Part shown: piece after piece, positions 33,346 through 40,673 of the stretch
Numbering within the stretch: position 1 is the first letter of the stretch
How the letters are laid out: every line of letters starts with the position of its first letter
Assembly (NCBI GenBank): GCA_964402955.1
Contig: CAYOEZ010000007.1
Coordinates: forward strand, 1-50,041
Length of the DNA: 50,041 bases
DNA from: CAYOEZ01 sp964402955
GTDB lineage: Bacteria; Chloroflexota; DTOL01; DAOUCN01
Reading direction: 5' to 3'
Program-made: the position numbers and the translations under genes
The notes under the pieces: model-generated
Told to the model about the DNA's origin: nothing
What the model saw: the letters and a program-made list of their open reading frames with translations, nothing else
The model's database searches: none

Positions 33346-33999
33346 CTACTTCCGTGCTGCTTGCACCGCATCGACGAACTTCCTGGCCGTAGCAGTCAGG
33401 TCGGCCCAGCGGCCTTCCTTGACGGCTTTCTTGTCGACCAGGTTTGAGCCGACAGCCACGGCAACCGCGCCGGCCTTGATGAAGTCGCCGCAGTTCTCCA
33501 GCGACACGCCGCCGGTCGGCACCATGCGCAGGTAGGGCAGCGGCGCCAGCACGTCCTTGAAGTACTGCGGGCCGAGTACGGTGGCCGGGAAGACCTTGAG
33601 CAGGTCAGCGCCGGCTTCCCAGGCGGTCAGCATCTCAGTCGGCGTGAAGACACCCGGCAAGATGGCGACGTCATAGCGGTGCGCCAGGGCAATCACGTCG
33701 AGGTTGAGCGTGGGGGCGACGAGGAAGCGCGCCCCGGCCAGAATGGCGGCGCGCGCCGTCTCGGTGTCGAGGACGGTGCCGGCGCCAAGTAGAACGCTGC
33801 TCCCAAACTCGGCGCTGCACCTGGCGATGATGTCGAGCGCGCCGGGTGTGGTCATGGTGAACTCGATCACATCGACGCCGCCTTCCTTGATGGCGTGGGC
33901 AACCTGGCCCAGCCCGGCGGCGTCGTCCATGCGCACGATGGCGACAACGCCGCACGACATCATGCGCTGCACGGCATCCAAACGTGTCAGCTTGCTCAT
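33346..33999 (-). CDS. eda: KDPG/KHG aldolase
   Basis: 217 residues, the usual length. It cleaves 2-keto-3-deoxy-6-phosphogluconate or 2-keto-4-hydroxyglutarate to pyruvate plus an aldehyde. The catalytic Glu46 (VIEFTMTTPGAL), the phosphate-binding loop GAGTVLD, the PT motif, and the Schiff-base Lys135 in ADLLKVFPA are all present, as is MVPTGGVSLEN. Last gene of the minus-strand catabolic set; with the SDR upstream it would finish breakdown of a sugar acid or amino acid derivative to central metabolites. GAGGTGATTCT precedes the ATG. Confidence 0.93.
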   Translation of the reverse strand: MSKLTRLDAVQRMMSCGVVAIVRMDDAAGLGQVAHAIKEGGVDVIEFTMTTPGALDIIARCSAEFGSSVLLGAGTVLDTETARAAILAGARFLVAPTLNLDVIALAHRYDVAILPGVFTPTEMLTAWEAGADLLKVFPATVLGPQYFKDVLAPLPYLRMVPTGGVSLENCGDFIKAGAVAVAVGSNLVDKKAVKEGRWADLTATARKFVDAVQAARK

Positions 34000-34015
34000 A
34001 GAATCACCTCGCTAT

Positions 34016-34069
34016 GGAGTGCGACGAGAGCCTGCCCCGCTACGTCGGGCATTCCTGTCGTCGCACTCC
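34016..34069. repeat. Nested palindrome with GAGCCTGCCCCGC core, copy 1
   Basis: The outer 12-bp arms GGAGTGCGACGA and TCGTCGCACTCC are perfect inverted repeats; the core GAGCCTGCCCCGC, 4 variable bases, TCGGGCAT is shared with 42731-42755. It occupies the gap between the SDR and aldolase genes and may stabilise or split the transcript. Confidence 0.65.
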
Positions 34070-34077
34070 ACATCATC

Positions 34078-34869
34078 TTACCACAATGTCCAGCCGCCGT
34101 CTACCAGGATATTCTGGCCGAGCACGTGCTGCGAGGCGTCGGACGCCAGGAAGACGACCGCGCCCTTCAGATCGGTGCTGTTGCCGCTGCGTCCGTCGGG
34201 CGACATCTGGCAGTAGTTGCTCACGAACTTCTCGTTGTGCTTGCCCTCGTTCCAAAAGCCGCCGGGCGAGATGCAGTTGACACGCACGTTGCGATCGGCC
34301 CAAGTGGTGGCGAGATACCTGGACATCTGAATGATGCCGGCCTTAGCCACGCCATAGGCGATGGAGTTACGCGCCAGGCCCGTGCCCTCATACATGTGTT
34401 TGTAAGGCGCAACAATGCCGTACATGGAGGAAATGTTGATGATGCTGCCGCGGCGCTGCTTGAGCATCTGCCGTCCCGCGACCTGCGACATGTAGAAGAA
34501 GGCGTTAAGGTTGCTGTGGATGGAGCGATCCCAGTCTTCGGGCGGGAAATCTTCGGGCAGGTGGGTTGCGCCGCCAGCGAACGAGTTGACCAGCACATCG
34601 AGGCGGCCGAATTTGGCGACGACGGTCTCCACCATCTTTGTCACCGATGCGTAGTCGTTGGTATCGACCTGCACGGCGATGGCTTCGTGGAAGTGGGCGC
34701 TCAACTCGGCGGCCTGGGCCTGGCAGTGCTCAAGGTTGCGCGAGGCGATGACCAGATTTGCGCCCATCTCGGCCAGCGCGGTGGCCATCTGCGACCCCAG
34801 AAGGCCAGCGCCGCCGGCAACAACAGCAACGCGGCCTTCGAGCGAGATAAGTTCTTGAACGGTTGGCAT
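34078..34869 (-). CDS. SDR-family oxidoreductase (gluconate 5-/mannonate dehydrogenase-like)
   Basis: 263 residues. NAD(P)-binding motif is GGAGLLGS (a variant of TGxxxGxG) near residue 19, then NSFAGG in place of NNAG, catalytic Ser in INISSMYG, and Y-x-x-x-K in AYGVAKAG. The C-terminus ends ILVDGGWTLW. It most resembles gluconate 5-dehydrogenase and D-mannonate oxidoreductase-type SDRs, which would fit production of a substrate for the aldolase downstream. A strong AGGAG precedes the ATG. Confidence 0.88.
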   Translation of the reverse strand: MPTVQELISLEGRVAVVAGGAGLLGSQMATALAEMGANLVIASRNLEHCQAQAAELSAHFHEAIAVQVDTNDYASVTKMVETVVAKFGRLDVLVNSFAGGATHLPEDFPPEDWDRSIHSNLNAFFYMSQVAGRQMLKQRRGSIINISSMYGIVAPYKHMYEGTGLARNSIAYGVAKAGIIQMSRYLATTWADRNVRVNCISPGGFWNEGKHNEKFVSNYCQMSPDGRSGNSTDLKGAVVFLASDASQHVLGQNILVDGGWTLW

Positions 34870-34914
34870 GGATTTCTCCTCATTTGTTCTGAGTTCGGCA
34901 ACTGCCTAACGCCA

Positions 34915-35024
34915 GGCTGAAGCCATGCGCTACAAAAACGAAGCCCTTCGGGCTGAATCGCCGCTACCGGATAGCCCCGCGAGGGCTTTGTCTCTGTAGC
35001 ACGGTGCTTTACACCGTGCTACAG
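34915..35024. repeat. Dispersed palindromic element, copy B
   Basis: Begins GGCTGAAGCCATGCGCTACA and keeps the block order of copy A at 27989 (CGAAGCCCTTCGGGCTGAATCG, GGATAGCCCCGC.GAGGGCTTTG, TGTAGCACGG). Its distal part forms a perfect 13-bp hairpin CTGTAGCACGGTG (34994-35006) with its complement at 35012-35024. It lies between the Asp-box gene and the SDR gene on the same strand and could act as a processing or termination site. Confidence 0.7.
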
Positions 35025-35051
35025 AAGCAGTTGCCGGGCGACAGGCCCAGC

Positions 35052-36236
35052 CTATTGGGCGACAGCTTTGTTGACGGCGGCGAGCAGCTCGTCCTCGCGC
35101 CAGACGACGGCGATGGCAACGTAATTCACGTTGCTGTAAGCCGATTCGTTGCGGCGCAGGCCGTCGGGATGCTTGTCGATCGATGGGTTATAGTAATACA
35201 TGGTGACGCCAGTGGTGGGTTTGCTGCCGGGAACGAGCACGCTGGACGGGTAGCCCAGGTCAACGTGGCGCGGGAAGTCAGCGTTGTAGCCGCGCAAGTG
35301 GCCGGACATCGTCAGCAGGCAATCGAGCCAGGTCTTGCCGCCGTCGCGGCTGACAAATCCTTCGATGCGGGCGGGCGGCGTGATGCGGTTGCCGTAGCAG
35401 AGCAGGATGTCGCCGTTGCTCAGCTCAATCAGGTCGCCGGGGTGCTTCATGTCGCCGCCAATCTGCACCGGCTCGCTCCAGGTGAAGCCGCCGTCCTTCG
35501 AATACAAGCCCCAAACAGTCTTGCCCATCTTCTCTCGACGCACGGCGGCGAACAAGTTGCCGTTGGAGAGCCGCATGACGGCTGGTTCGCCGGCGTTGGC
35601 ACAGATGAGCGATGCTGTGGGCCATGTCTTGCCGTCGTCGTGCGAGTGTAGCAGATAGGCGCATGAGTCCTCATCAATCATCTTGGCCTGAGCTACCCCG
35701 GGAACCTCGTTGGCCGGCCGGCCATAGCAGGGCATGAGCGTTGTGCCGTCGGGCAGAGCGACCATCTTGCCGAAAGGCGAGCAGGAGCGCAGCGGCTGAT
35801 AGGTCAGCTCGTAAGGCTCGTCCCAGGTCAGCCCATTATCGGTGGAACGCGTGATGCGCATATCCCAATACGTCTCGACCTCGTCGCGTTTGCAAGCGAA
35901 GTACTTGCCTTCGGCGTCATAGGAGCTGGCGCAGGCGTAGGAGAGGACGAGCGTGCCTTTGGTCGTCACGCCCAGTCCCGGGTTGCGGTCATCGCGCTCA
36001 CTGTCGGCGACGATGTTGGGGAATGTCCAGTTCAGCCCGCCGTCGAGGGAGCGGACGATGTCGATGCGCCCCGCAAGCCCCAGGTGGCCCGCCGCGCCGC
36101 GCAGCACAGCAACGAGCGTGCCATCGGGCGTGGCCACGAGAACGGGGAACTCGCCGCCGTCGCGATAGGCGACGACTTCGCGGGTGTGCTTGAATGCGCG
36201 AACGTCAACGGTCTTAGTCGGTGTATGAGCGGTCAT
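35052..36236 (-). CDS. Cytoplasmic Asp-box (sialidase-fold) protein
   Basis: 394 residues with no signal peptide. Five Asp boxes are visible (SLDGGLNWTF, STDNGLTWDE, HDDGKTWPT, SKDGGFTWSE, SRDGGKTWLD), evenly spaced as in a six-bladed propeller. Often annotated exo-alpha-sialidase, but the RIP/FRIP motif and a clear arginine triad are not recognisable, and neither neuraminate lyase nor sialate transport genes are nearby; the reaction is unknown. It is the third member of the propeller set in this island and is less similar to the other two than they are to each other. AGGAG precedes the ATG. Confidence 0.8.
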   Translation of the reverse strand: MTAHTPTKTVDVRAFKHTREVVAYRDGGEFPVLVATPDGTLVAVLRGAAGHLGLAGRIDIVRSLDGGLNWTFPNIVADSERDDRNPGLGVTTKGTLVLSYACASSYDAEGKYFACKRDEVETYWDMRITRSTDNGLTWDEPYELTYQPLRSCSPFGKMVALPDGTTLMPCYGRPANEVPGVAQAKMIDEDSCAYLLHSHDDGKTWPTASLICANAGEPAVMRLSNGNLFAAVRREKMGKTVWGLYSKDGGFTWSEPVQIGGDMKHPGDLIELSNGDILLCYGNRITPPARIEGFVSRDGGKTWLDCLLTMSGHLRGYNADFPRHVDLGYPSSVLVPGSKPTTGVTMYYYNPSIDKHPDGLRRNESAYSNVNYVAIAVVWREDELLAAVNKAVAQ

Positions 36237-36300
36237 TGTCAGTACTCCTCATTCATTCATTGTGTGACACAGGCGACGCCCGTGTCCGTGTGTGTCCTGC

Positions 36301-37836
36301 TTATCCCTTCTTTACGAGCACACCAGGCTTTTTACCGGTTAGCTTGCTGTTGGCGACAACGGCTGTGCCGTTGACATAGACGTGCTCGATGCCGATGGGC
36401 GCCTGAAGCGGCGACTCATAGGTGGCCGTATCGATGACTGTTTGCGGGTCAAAGATGACGAGATCGGCGGCCATGCCCTTGCGCAGCAAGCCGCGGTCGC
36501 TCAGGCCAAAGCGCGCCGCCGGGAAGCTGCTCATGCGGCGGATGGCGTCTTCCAGGCGTAGCCACTTCTGCTCGCGCACGTAGCGGCCCAGGATGCGCGG
36601 GTAAGCGCCGTAGCCGCGCGGATGAGTGTGGGGGCCGACATAGATGCCGTCGGTGCTCACCATCTGCAACGGGTGGGTGAGCGTGTGGCGAAGCTGGGCC
36701 TCGTTGACCTCTGGCGTGCCTGTCCAGGGATAGATGAGCAGCGGCGCCAGGTCCTCCTCGATCAAAAGGTCGCAGTAGAAGTCGATGAACGTTTTGCCTG
36801 ACTGCGCCCACACCTCGCGCACGGTCTTGCCTTCCATCCACTTGTTCTGTTCCATTCTCACGTACGCGAAGTAGGCCGGGCCGTCAGGTGGGAAGAATGT
36901 GTCCATCAGCGGGACCAGGTAGGCGCGTACAGACGGCTGGCGCAGGTCGTCAACGACGGCGTCGAGCGGTTTGCAGAACATCGTTGGCGGCATGCCGTAG
37001 GCCAGCGAGGTGCAGCCCGCCATGTAGGGGTAGGCGTCCCAGGTGATGTCGATGCCCTGTGCGCGAGCAGCGACGGCGCTGGCATAGGTCCGTTCTGTGC
37101 CGCCGAAGTGGTCGATATGCACCGGGATACTGGCTTCTTGGGCAATCGTGACCGTTTCAGCGATGGAGGCGTCGCGGTCGCCGCCGTAGTTGCGCATGTG
37201 TGCGTCGTAGACGCCGCCGTATTCGGCAACGACCTTGCACAGTATGGCGATCTCGTGGGCGTCGGCGTGCGATCCCGGAGGATAGCCCAGTCCGGCGCAC
37301 AAGGAGACCGCGCCGGCCTCCATCCACTCACGCGTCATTGCCTGCATGGCTTTAATTTCGGCCGCGTTGGCAGGGCCGAGCGCCCAGCCTTTTGCGGCCA
37401 GGCGAATGAGGCCATGCGGCGCCTGGGCGGCGATATTGTTGTGGCAGCGGCCGCTGAAACGCTGTAGGTATTCGCCGATGCTATGCCAGTCCCAGCCGAT
37501 GTCGGCATTGCCGTAGATGCCGAAGGTGTAGCGGCGATATTCGTCGAGCAGTGGAGCGAACGAAAAGCCGTCGGGCGAGATCATCTCGGTGGTAACGCCC
37601 ATCTGCACGGCTTCTGTGTGGCGGCCAGCCAGCAGCTCGACTTCGCTGTGCACATGGACGTCAATGAAGCCCGGGCAGAGTACTTTGCCGCGCGCTTCGA
37701 TGCTCGCGCTAGCCTGCGCGGCAGGGAAATGGCCGATGTCCACGATGCGCCCGGCCTCAACAGCCAGGTCGGCCACAAAGCCGGGGTTGCCCGTGCCATC
37801 GGCGATGTATGCATTACGAATGATCAGGTCAAGCAT
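36301..37836 (-). CDS. N-acyl-D-amino-acid deacylase (D-aminoacylase)
   Basis: 511 residues from the ATG at 37836, which has GAGAGGAAA upstream and starts directly at the conserved LDLIIRNAYIADGTGNP. It removes the acyl group from N-acyl-D-amino acids. Amidohydrolase metal motifs: HVH in GFIDVHVHSE, HIDHFGGTERTY with two His, and the late Asp in AADLVIFDPQTV is the family's C-terminal beta-sandwich return. Length matches D-aminoacylases of Alcaligenes and relatives. It belongs to the minus-strand catabolic set, 64 bp upstream of the Asp-box gene, and suggests that D-configured N-acyl compounds are the substrate of the locus. Confidence 0.85.
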   Translation of the reverse strand: MLDLIIRNAYIADGTGNPGFVADLAVEAGRIVDIGHFPAAQASASIEARGKVLCPGFIDVHVHSEVELLAGRHTEAVQMGVTTEMISPDGFSFAPLLDEYRRYTFGIYGNADIGWDWHSIGEYLQRFSGRCHNNIAAQAPHGLIRLAAKGWALGPANAAEIKAMQAMTREWMEAGAVSLCAGLGYPPGSHADAHEIAILCKVVAEYGGVYDAHMRNYGGDRDASIAETVTIAQEASIPVHIDHFGGTERTYASAVAARAQGIDITWDAYPYMAGCTSLAYGMPPTMFCKPLDAVVDDLRQPSVRAYLVPLMDTFFPPDGPAYFAYVRMEQNKWMEGKTVREVWAQSGKTFIDFYCDLLIEEDLAPLLIYPWTGTPEVNEAQLRHTLTHPLQMVSTDGIYVGPHTHPRGYGAYPRILGRYVREQKWLRLEDAIRRMSSFPAARFGLSDRGLLRKGMAADLVIFDPQTVIDTATYESPLQAPIGIEHVYVNGTAVVANSKLTGKKPGVLVKKG

Positions 37837-37922
37837 GTTTGTTTCCTCTCTTTGGTGTAACGCAGTTGCATGGGGCACGAATAGAGCCGTGATCCTACTT
37901 TGACAAAGTCACATTCGCGTGC

Positions 37923-38090
37923 TGTCATGCTGAGGGAGCGCTCTTTGCGACCGAAGCATCTTGGATGGCGCATTCTGAGATTCTTCGTCGCACACATCGC
38001 TCCTCAGAATGACAGCAGTCCACCTCGTGTGACATTGTCATACTACTACTCCTGTCATTCTGAGGAGCGTCCCTTGCGACGAAGAATCTC
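37923..38090. repeat. TGTCATTCTGAG repeat cluster, left of the GIY-YIG gene
   Basis: A forward unit (TGTCATGCTGAGGGAGCG..TTTGCGACCGAAGCATCT, from 37923) is followed by an inverted unit ending CTCAGAATGACA at 38014; a further forward unit TGTCATTCTGAGGAGCG..GCGACGAAGAATCTC runs 38053-38090 and stops 1 bp before the GIY-YIG stop codon. It occupies most of the gap between the D-aminoacylase and GIY-YIG genes. Confidence 0.8.
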
Positions 38091-38091
38091 A

Positions 38092-38403
38092 CTATCGAGC
38101 AGGAGGCGATGCATCTCCATCCCTGCGATCACTCAAGTCTTCCCATGTGGGATTCACTGACTCAATGAGCGCAATCTTCTTCACCCGCAGCCACCCCTTG
38201 ATCTGTTTCTCGCGTTCAAGAGCGGCGTGAACGTCTGTGGTGGTCTCATAGAACACAAGTCGCGTGATATTGTACTTGCTGGTGAAACCGGGAATGAGCT
38301 TGTGCTTGTGCTCGTAGACCCGACGCTCGAGATTGTTGGTGATGCCGGTGTAAAGAACCCGTGACACGCTTGCCATGATGTAGACATGGTACTGCTTTAT
38401 CAT
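38092..38403 (-). CDS. Small GIY-YIG nuclease-domain protein
   Basis: 103 residues of the UPF0213/YhbQ-like GIY-YIG group. The VYI and YTG-type motifs are at residues 7-9 and 18-20 (HVYIMASVSRVLYTGITNNLERRVYEH), with the catalytic Arg (R27/R28 region), His31/33 and the later Glu of GFTSKYNITRLVFYE and ALEREKQIKGW. It is a single-domain protein without DNA-binding partner. It interrupts the catabolic gene set and is enclosed by TGTCATTCTGAG repeats on both sides, suggesting that gene and repeats move or spread together. Function is unknown. Confidence 0.85.
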   Translation of the reverse strand: MIKQYHVYIMASVSRVLYTGITNNLERRVYEHKHKLIPGFTSKYNITRLVFYETTTDVHAALEREKQIKGWLRVKKIALIESVNPTWEDLSDRRDGDASPPAR

Positions 38404-38432
38404 GACGCTCCCTCAATGGCGAACGCTGTCAT

Positions 38433-38592
38433 GTGCCCACTGCAAAAAGGTCATCAGGCCTCGCTTGGTGGGGAGACAGCATCGAAACGACGTGCCTTGG
38501 AGGCCACTTTGCCTCAAATGAGGCTATTTCTGGTCACTAAATGGGGCAAATGCTCAGTTCGATCGACCATTCGACCTTTTTGCAGTGGGCAC
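38433..38592. mobile_element. 160-bp MITE with 20-bp terminal inverted repeats
   Basis: Left end GTGCCCACTGCAAAAAGGTC (38433-38452) is the exact reverse complement of 38573-38592. Direct repeats CTGTCAT flank it (38426-38432 and 38593-38599), a 7-bp target duplication. Removing the element and one copy restores a continuous CTGTCATGCTGAGG, the start of the repeat found beside the GIY-YIG gene. No open frame of note inside; a non-autonomous transposon whose family I cannot name. Confidence 0.85.
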
Positions 38593-38593
38593 C

Positions 38594-38687
38594 TGTCATG
38601 CTGAGGCGAGCAGCATAGCAGGAGATTCTTCGTCGCAAAGAACGCTCCTCCCTGGCCTGCCAAAGCGCCAGGGCAGGCAGAATGACA
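38594..38687. repeat. TGTCATTCTGAG repeat pair, right of the GIY-YIG gene
   Basis: A forward unit TGTCATGCTGAGGCGAG..GGAGATTCTTCGTCGCAAAG and the inverted end GCAGAATGACA at 38687. The inner CCTGGC-type palindrome (CCTGGCCTGCC..GGGCAGG) sits between. It matches the cluster at 37923-38090. Confidence 0.75.
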
Positions 38688-38696
38688 AAAGGGTAC

Positions 38697-39560
38697 TCAA
38701 TCTACCTTGATGCGGAATGACTGGCGCGTGGTGTACTCGTGATCGGACATGCGCGCCAGCGTCAGCGCGTCGTCGGTGACAGGCAGGTAGTAGTGGCACT
38801 CCGAGTTCATCTTGATGAACCCTTCGGCATAGCCAACCCGGTGCGCGGCGCCAAACGCGCCGTCACTCGACTCGATGCGCTTGCGTGCGTACGCCCCGCC
38901 ATAGCCCTGGCTCTGCAGGCAATCAAGCGCGGCCAGCTTCTGCTCGATCACATCGCTGATGTCGATGAAGACATCGTTGATGTAGCCGCCCTGTGCATCC
39001 CACAGCGTACTGCGGATGGGTGCGGCGCCGATGCCGAAGAAAAAGACCTGCGCCACGCGATGGGCCGGGTTGCGGTCGCCGGGATCCACGCGCCCCGCAT
39101 ACTGGATGGCGTGCATCACGATCTGGCCGGCAATGGCGTGATCACGGATGAACTCATCGCCCTCTTTCGGGTAGTGGGTGAGGACAACGTCTGGTTTTAG
39201 CTCACGGATGATGCTGGCCAGGCGGCGAATCGGCGCCGCGGTCACGAGGAGGATGGCGTCATCGGCGCCAAAGAACACGATCTTCTCCACACCCAGTATC
39301 TTGCAGGCGCGGCGCACTTCTTCGGCCTTGACGTCCGAGCGCTCGGCCATCAGCTTCAGCAACTCGTCGGCCGCGGGAATCTCGGTTTTGTGCCACATCG
39401 CCTCGCTGATCACGTTATCGTGGATGCGCGCGCCGTGCGTGAGCACCACGCAGGTGACGTCGTCGCCGCGCCTGGTGTGGTGGGCCATTGTTCCGCCCGA
39501 CTGGTCGAAAACGTCGGCCGGGTGAGCGCCAACGACGAGAATGCGCAATGGTTCGGTCAT
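38697..39560 (-). CDS. PIG-L/LmbE-family deacetylase, HPAD variant
   Basis: 287 residues. Family members remove N-acetyl groups from GlcNAc-type conjugates with a zinc site. The N-terminal motif is AHPADVFDQSGGT (H13-P14-A15-D16) instead of AHPDDxxxxxGG: the zinc ligands H13 and D16 are kept but the Asp acting as general base is Ala15. The third ligand is probably His in FIRDHAIAGQIV. It may therefore be a subfamily with a different mechanism or substrate. It is 21 bp downstream of the UroD-fold gene with which it is co-transcribed. GGAGAA lies upstream of the ATG. Confidence 0.85.
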   Translation of the reverse strand: MTEPLRILVVGAHPADVFDQSGGTMAHHTRRGDDVTCVVLTHGARIHDNVISEAMWHKTEIPAADELLKLMAERSDVKAEEVRRACKILGVEKIVFFGADDAILLVTAAPIRRLASIIRELKPDVVLTHYPKEGDEFIRDHAIAGQIVMHAIQYAGRVDPGDRNPAHRVAQVFFFGIGAAPIRSTLWDAQGGYINDVFIDISDVIEQKLAALDCLQSQGYGGAYARKRIESSDGAFGAAHRVGYAEGFIKMNSECHYYLPVTDDALTLARMSDHEYTTRQSFRIKVD

Positions 39561-39581
39561 GATGAACGGTTCTCCTTCGTG

Positions 39582-40670
39582 TTACGCTTCGTATCGCCCG
39601 AACTCGTGTGCGGCGCGTACCAGCGCCCGCACGTTGTCCTCCGGTGTATCGCGTGGCACCATACAGCCGGCGGCCAGCGTATAGCCGCCGCCCGTGCCTG
39701 CCTTGCGCATGACGTCGCGCGCCTCGGCTTCGACCTGCTCCGGTGTTCCCCTCAACAACGTCAGCGTGGAGACGCCGCCCATCAGAGCGACCCGCTGGCC
39801 CACCCGGCGCTTCATAGCGGCCGCATCGACGCCGCCCAGCGGGTCCATCGGCTCGATGCAGTCCACCCCTGTGTCGGCCAGCATCTCAGCCAGCGGCGTC
39901 TGGTTGCCGCAGACGTGGACGTAGACTAGCCCACCCATGCGGTGCACCTCGTCGCAATAAGCTTTGTAGTAGGGGGAGACGAACTCCTTGAAGTGGGCGG
40001 GTGAGATGACGTCGCATGAGGCCGAGGCATCGCCCAGCATGAAAAGCTCTAGGCCGGCGCGGCGCATGGCCCGCGTTTGCTCGAGCGCAATCTGCAGGCC
40101 TTTGGCGAAGAGGGCGTGCACGACCTGCGGCTGGTCATAGAGCATGAACATGCCGTCGCCGGCGCCGCCCATCTGCAGCAAGTAGTTCATGGTGAAGCCG
40201 AGGGGACGGCCAACAACGAGATGATCGTCGCCGGCTTCCTCGACCGTGTGCTGCTGGTGGACGCACATACCGCTGTCCCAGTAGCTCTGCGCAGAGGGGA
40301 CGGGGATGGCGGCGACGTCTGCCAGAGACGTTACGGCAGGAGGCGGAGCGAACAGACGAGTGGCCCAGCCGCCGTCCATGTCCACTGTGCCGATCTTCTC
40401 CCCCGTCTTCGCGTCGAACTCGAAGACCTGGTCGCCCACCCGCTCCACGCGGCGAGGCTCGTAGATCAGGAAAGTGCGGAAGCCGTCGAGGCCATAGTGG
40501 CGGGCGGTGAGGAGCATGGCACGAAAGCCCATTTCGGGCTTGCGTATGATGTCCAGCGGATCGATGCCCGAGACGCGCGCCGCGTGGTCGAGCCAGATCT
40601 GTGGCAGCACCGGAACGCAGTCGGGCTGGCCGCGCCGCATGGCGGTCAGGACTCGTTGTTTACCTTTCAA
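39582..40670 (-). CDS. UroD-fold protein with methyltransferase-type zinc site
   Basis: 362 residues from a TTG whose RBS GAGGAG overlaps the stop region of the GntR gene, so the two are coupled. The fold is that of uroporphyrinogen decarboxylase, but the porphyrin-binding RQAGR-type N-terminus of HemE is absent. H252-x-C254 (YVHVCGNQT) and C336 (LAAGCMVPRDTP) form the H-x-C...C zinc site that activates thiols in corrinoid-dependent methyltransferases (MtaA, MtbA, CmuC). I infer a methyltransferase or demethylase acting on the island's substrate; no corrinoid protein is encoded nearby. Confidence 0.8.
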   Translation of the reverse strand: MKGKQRVLTAMRRGQPDCVPVLPQIWLDHAARVSGIDPLDIIRKPEMGFRAMLLTARHYGLDGFRTFLIYEPRRVERVGDQVFEFDAKTGEKIGTVDMDGGWATRLFAPPPAVTSLADVAAIPVPSAQSYWDSGMCVHQQHTVEEAGDDHLVVGRPLGFTMNYLLQMGGAGDGMFMLYDQPQVVHALFAKGLQIALEQTRAMRRAGLELFMLGDASASCDVISPAHFKEFVSPYYKAYCDEVHRMGGLVYVHVCGNQTPLAEMLADTGVDCIEPMDPLGGVDAAAMKRRVGQRVALMGGVSTLTLLRGTPEQVEAEARDVMRKAGTGGGYTLAAGCMVPRDTPEDNVRALVRAAHEFGRYEA

Positions 40671-40673
40671 TGT

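Noticed and set aside
35052..36236. True exo-alpha-sialidase
   Set aside because: Asp boxes are present but the RIP/FRIP motif is not recognisable, there is no signal peptide, and no sialic acid catabolic genes are near. The name sialidase would overstate the evidence; the same holds for the two paralogues.
39582..40670. HemE (haem biosynthesis uroporphyrinogen decarboxylase)
   Set aside because: The N-terminal porphyrin-contact motif is absent and the zinc-site residues are those of corrinoid-linked methyltransferases; the gene sits in a catabolic operon.
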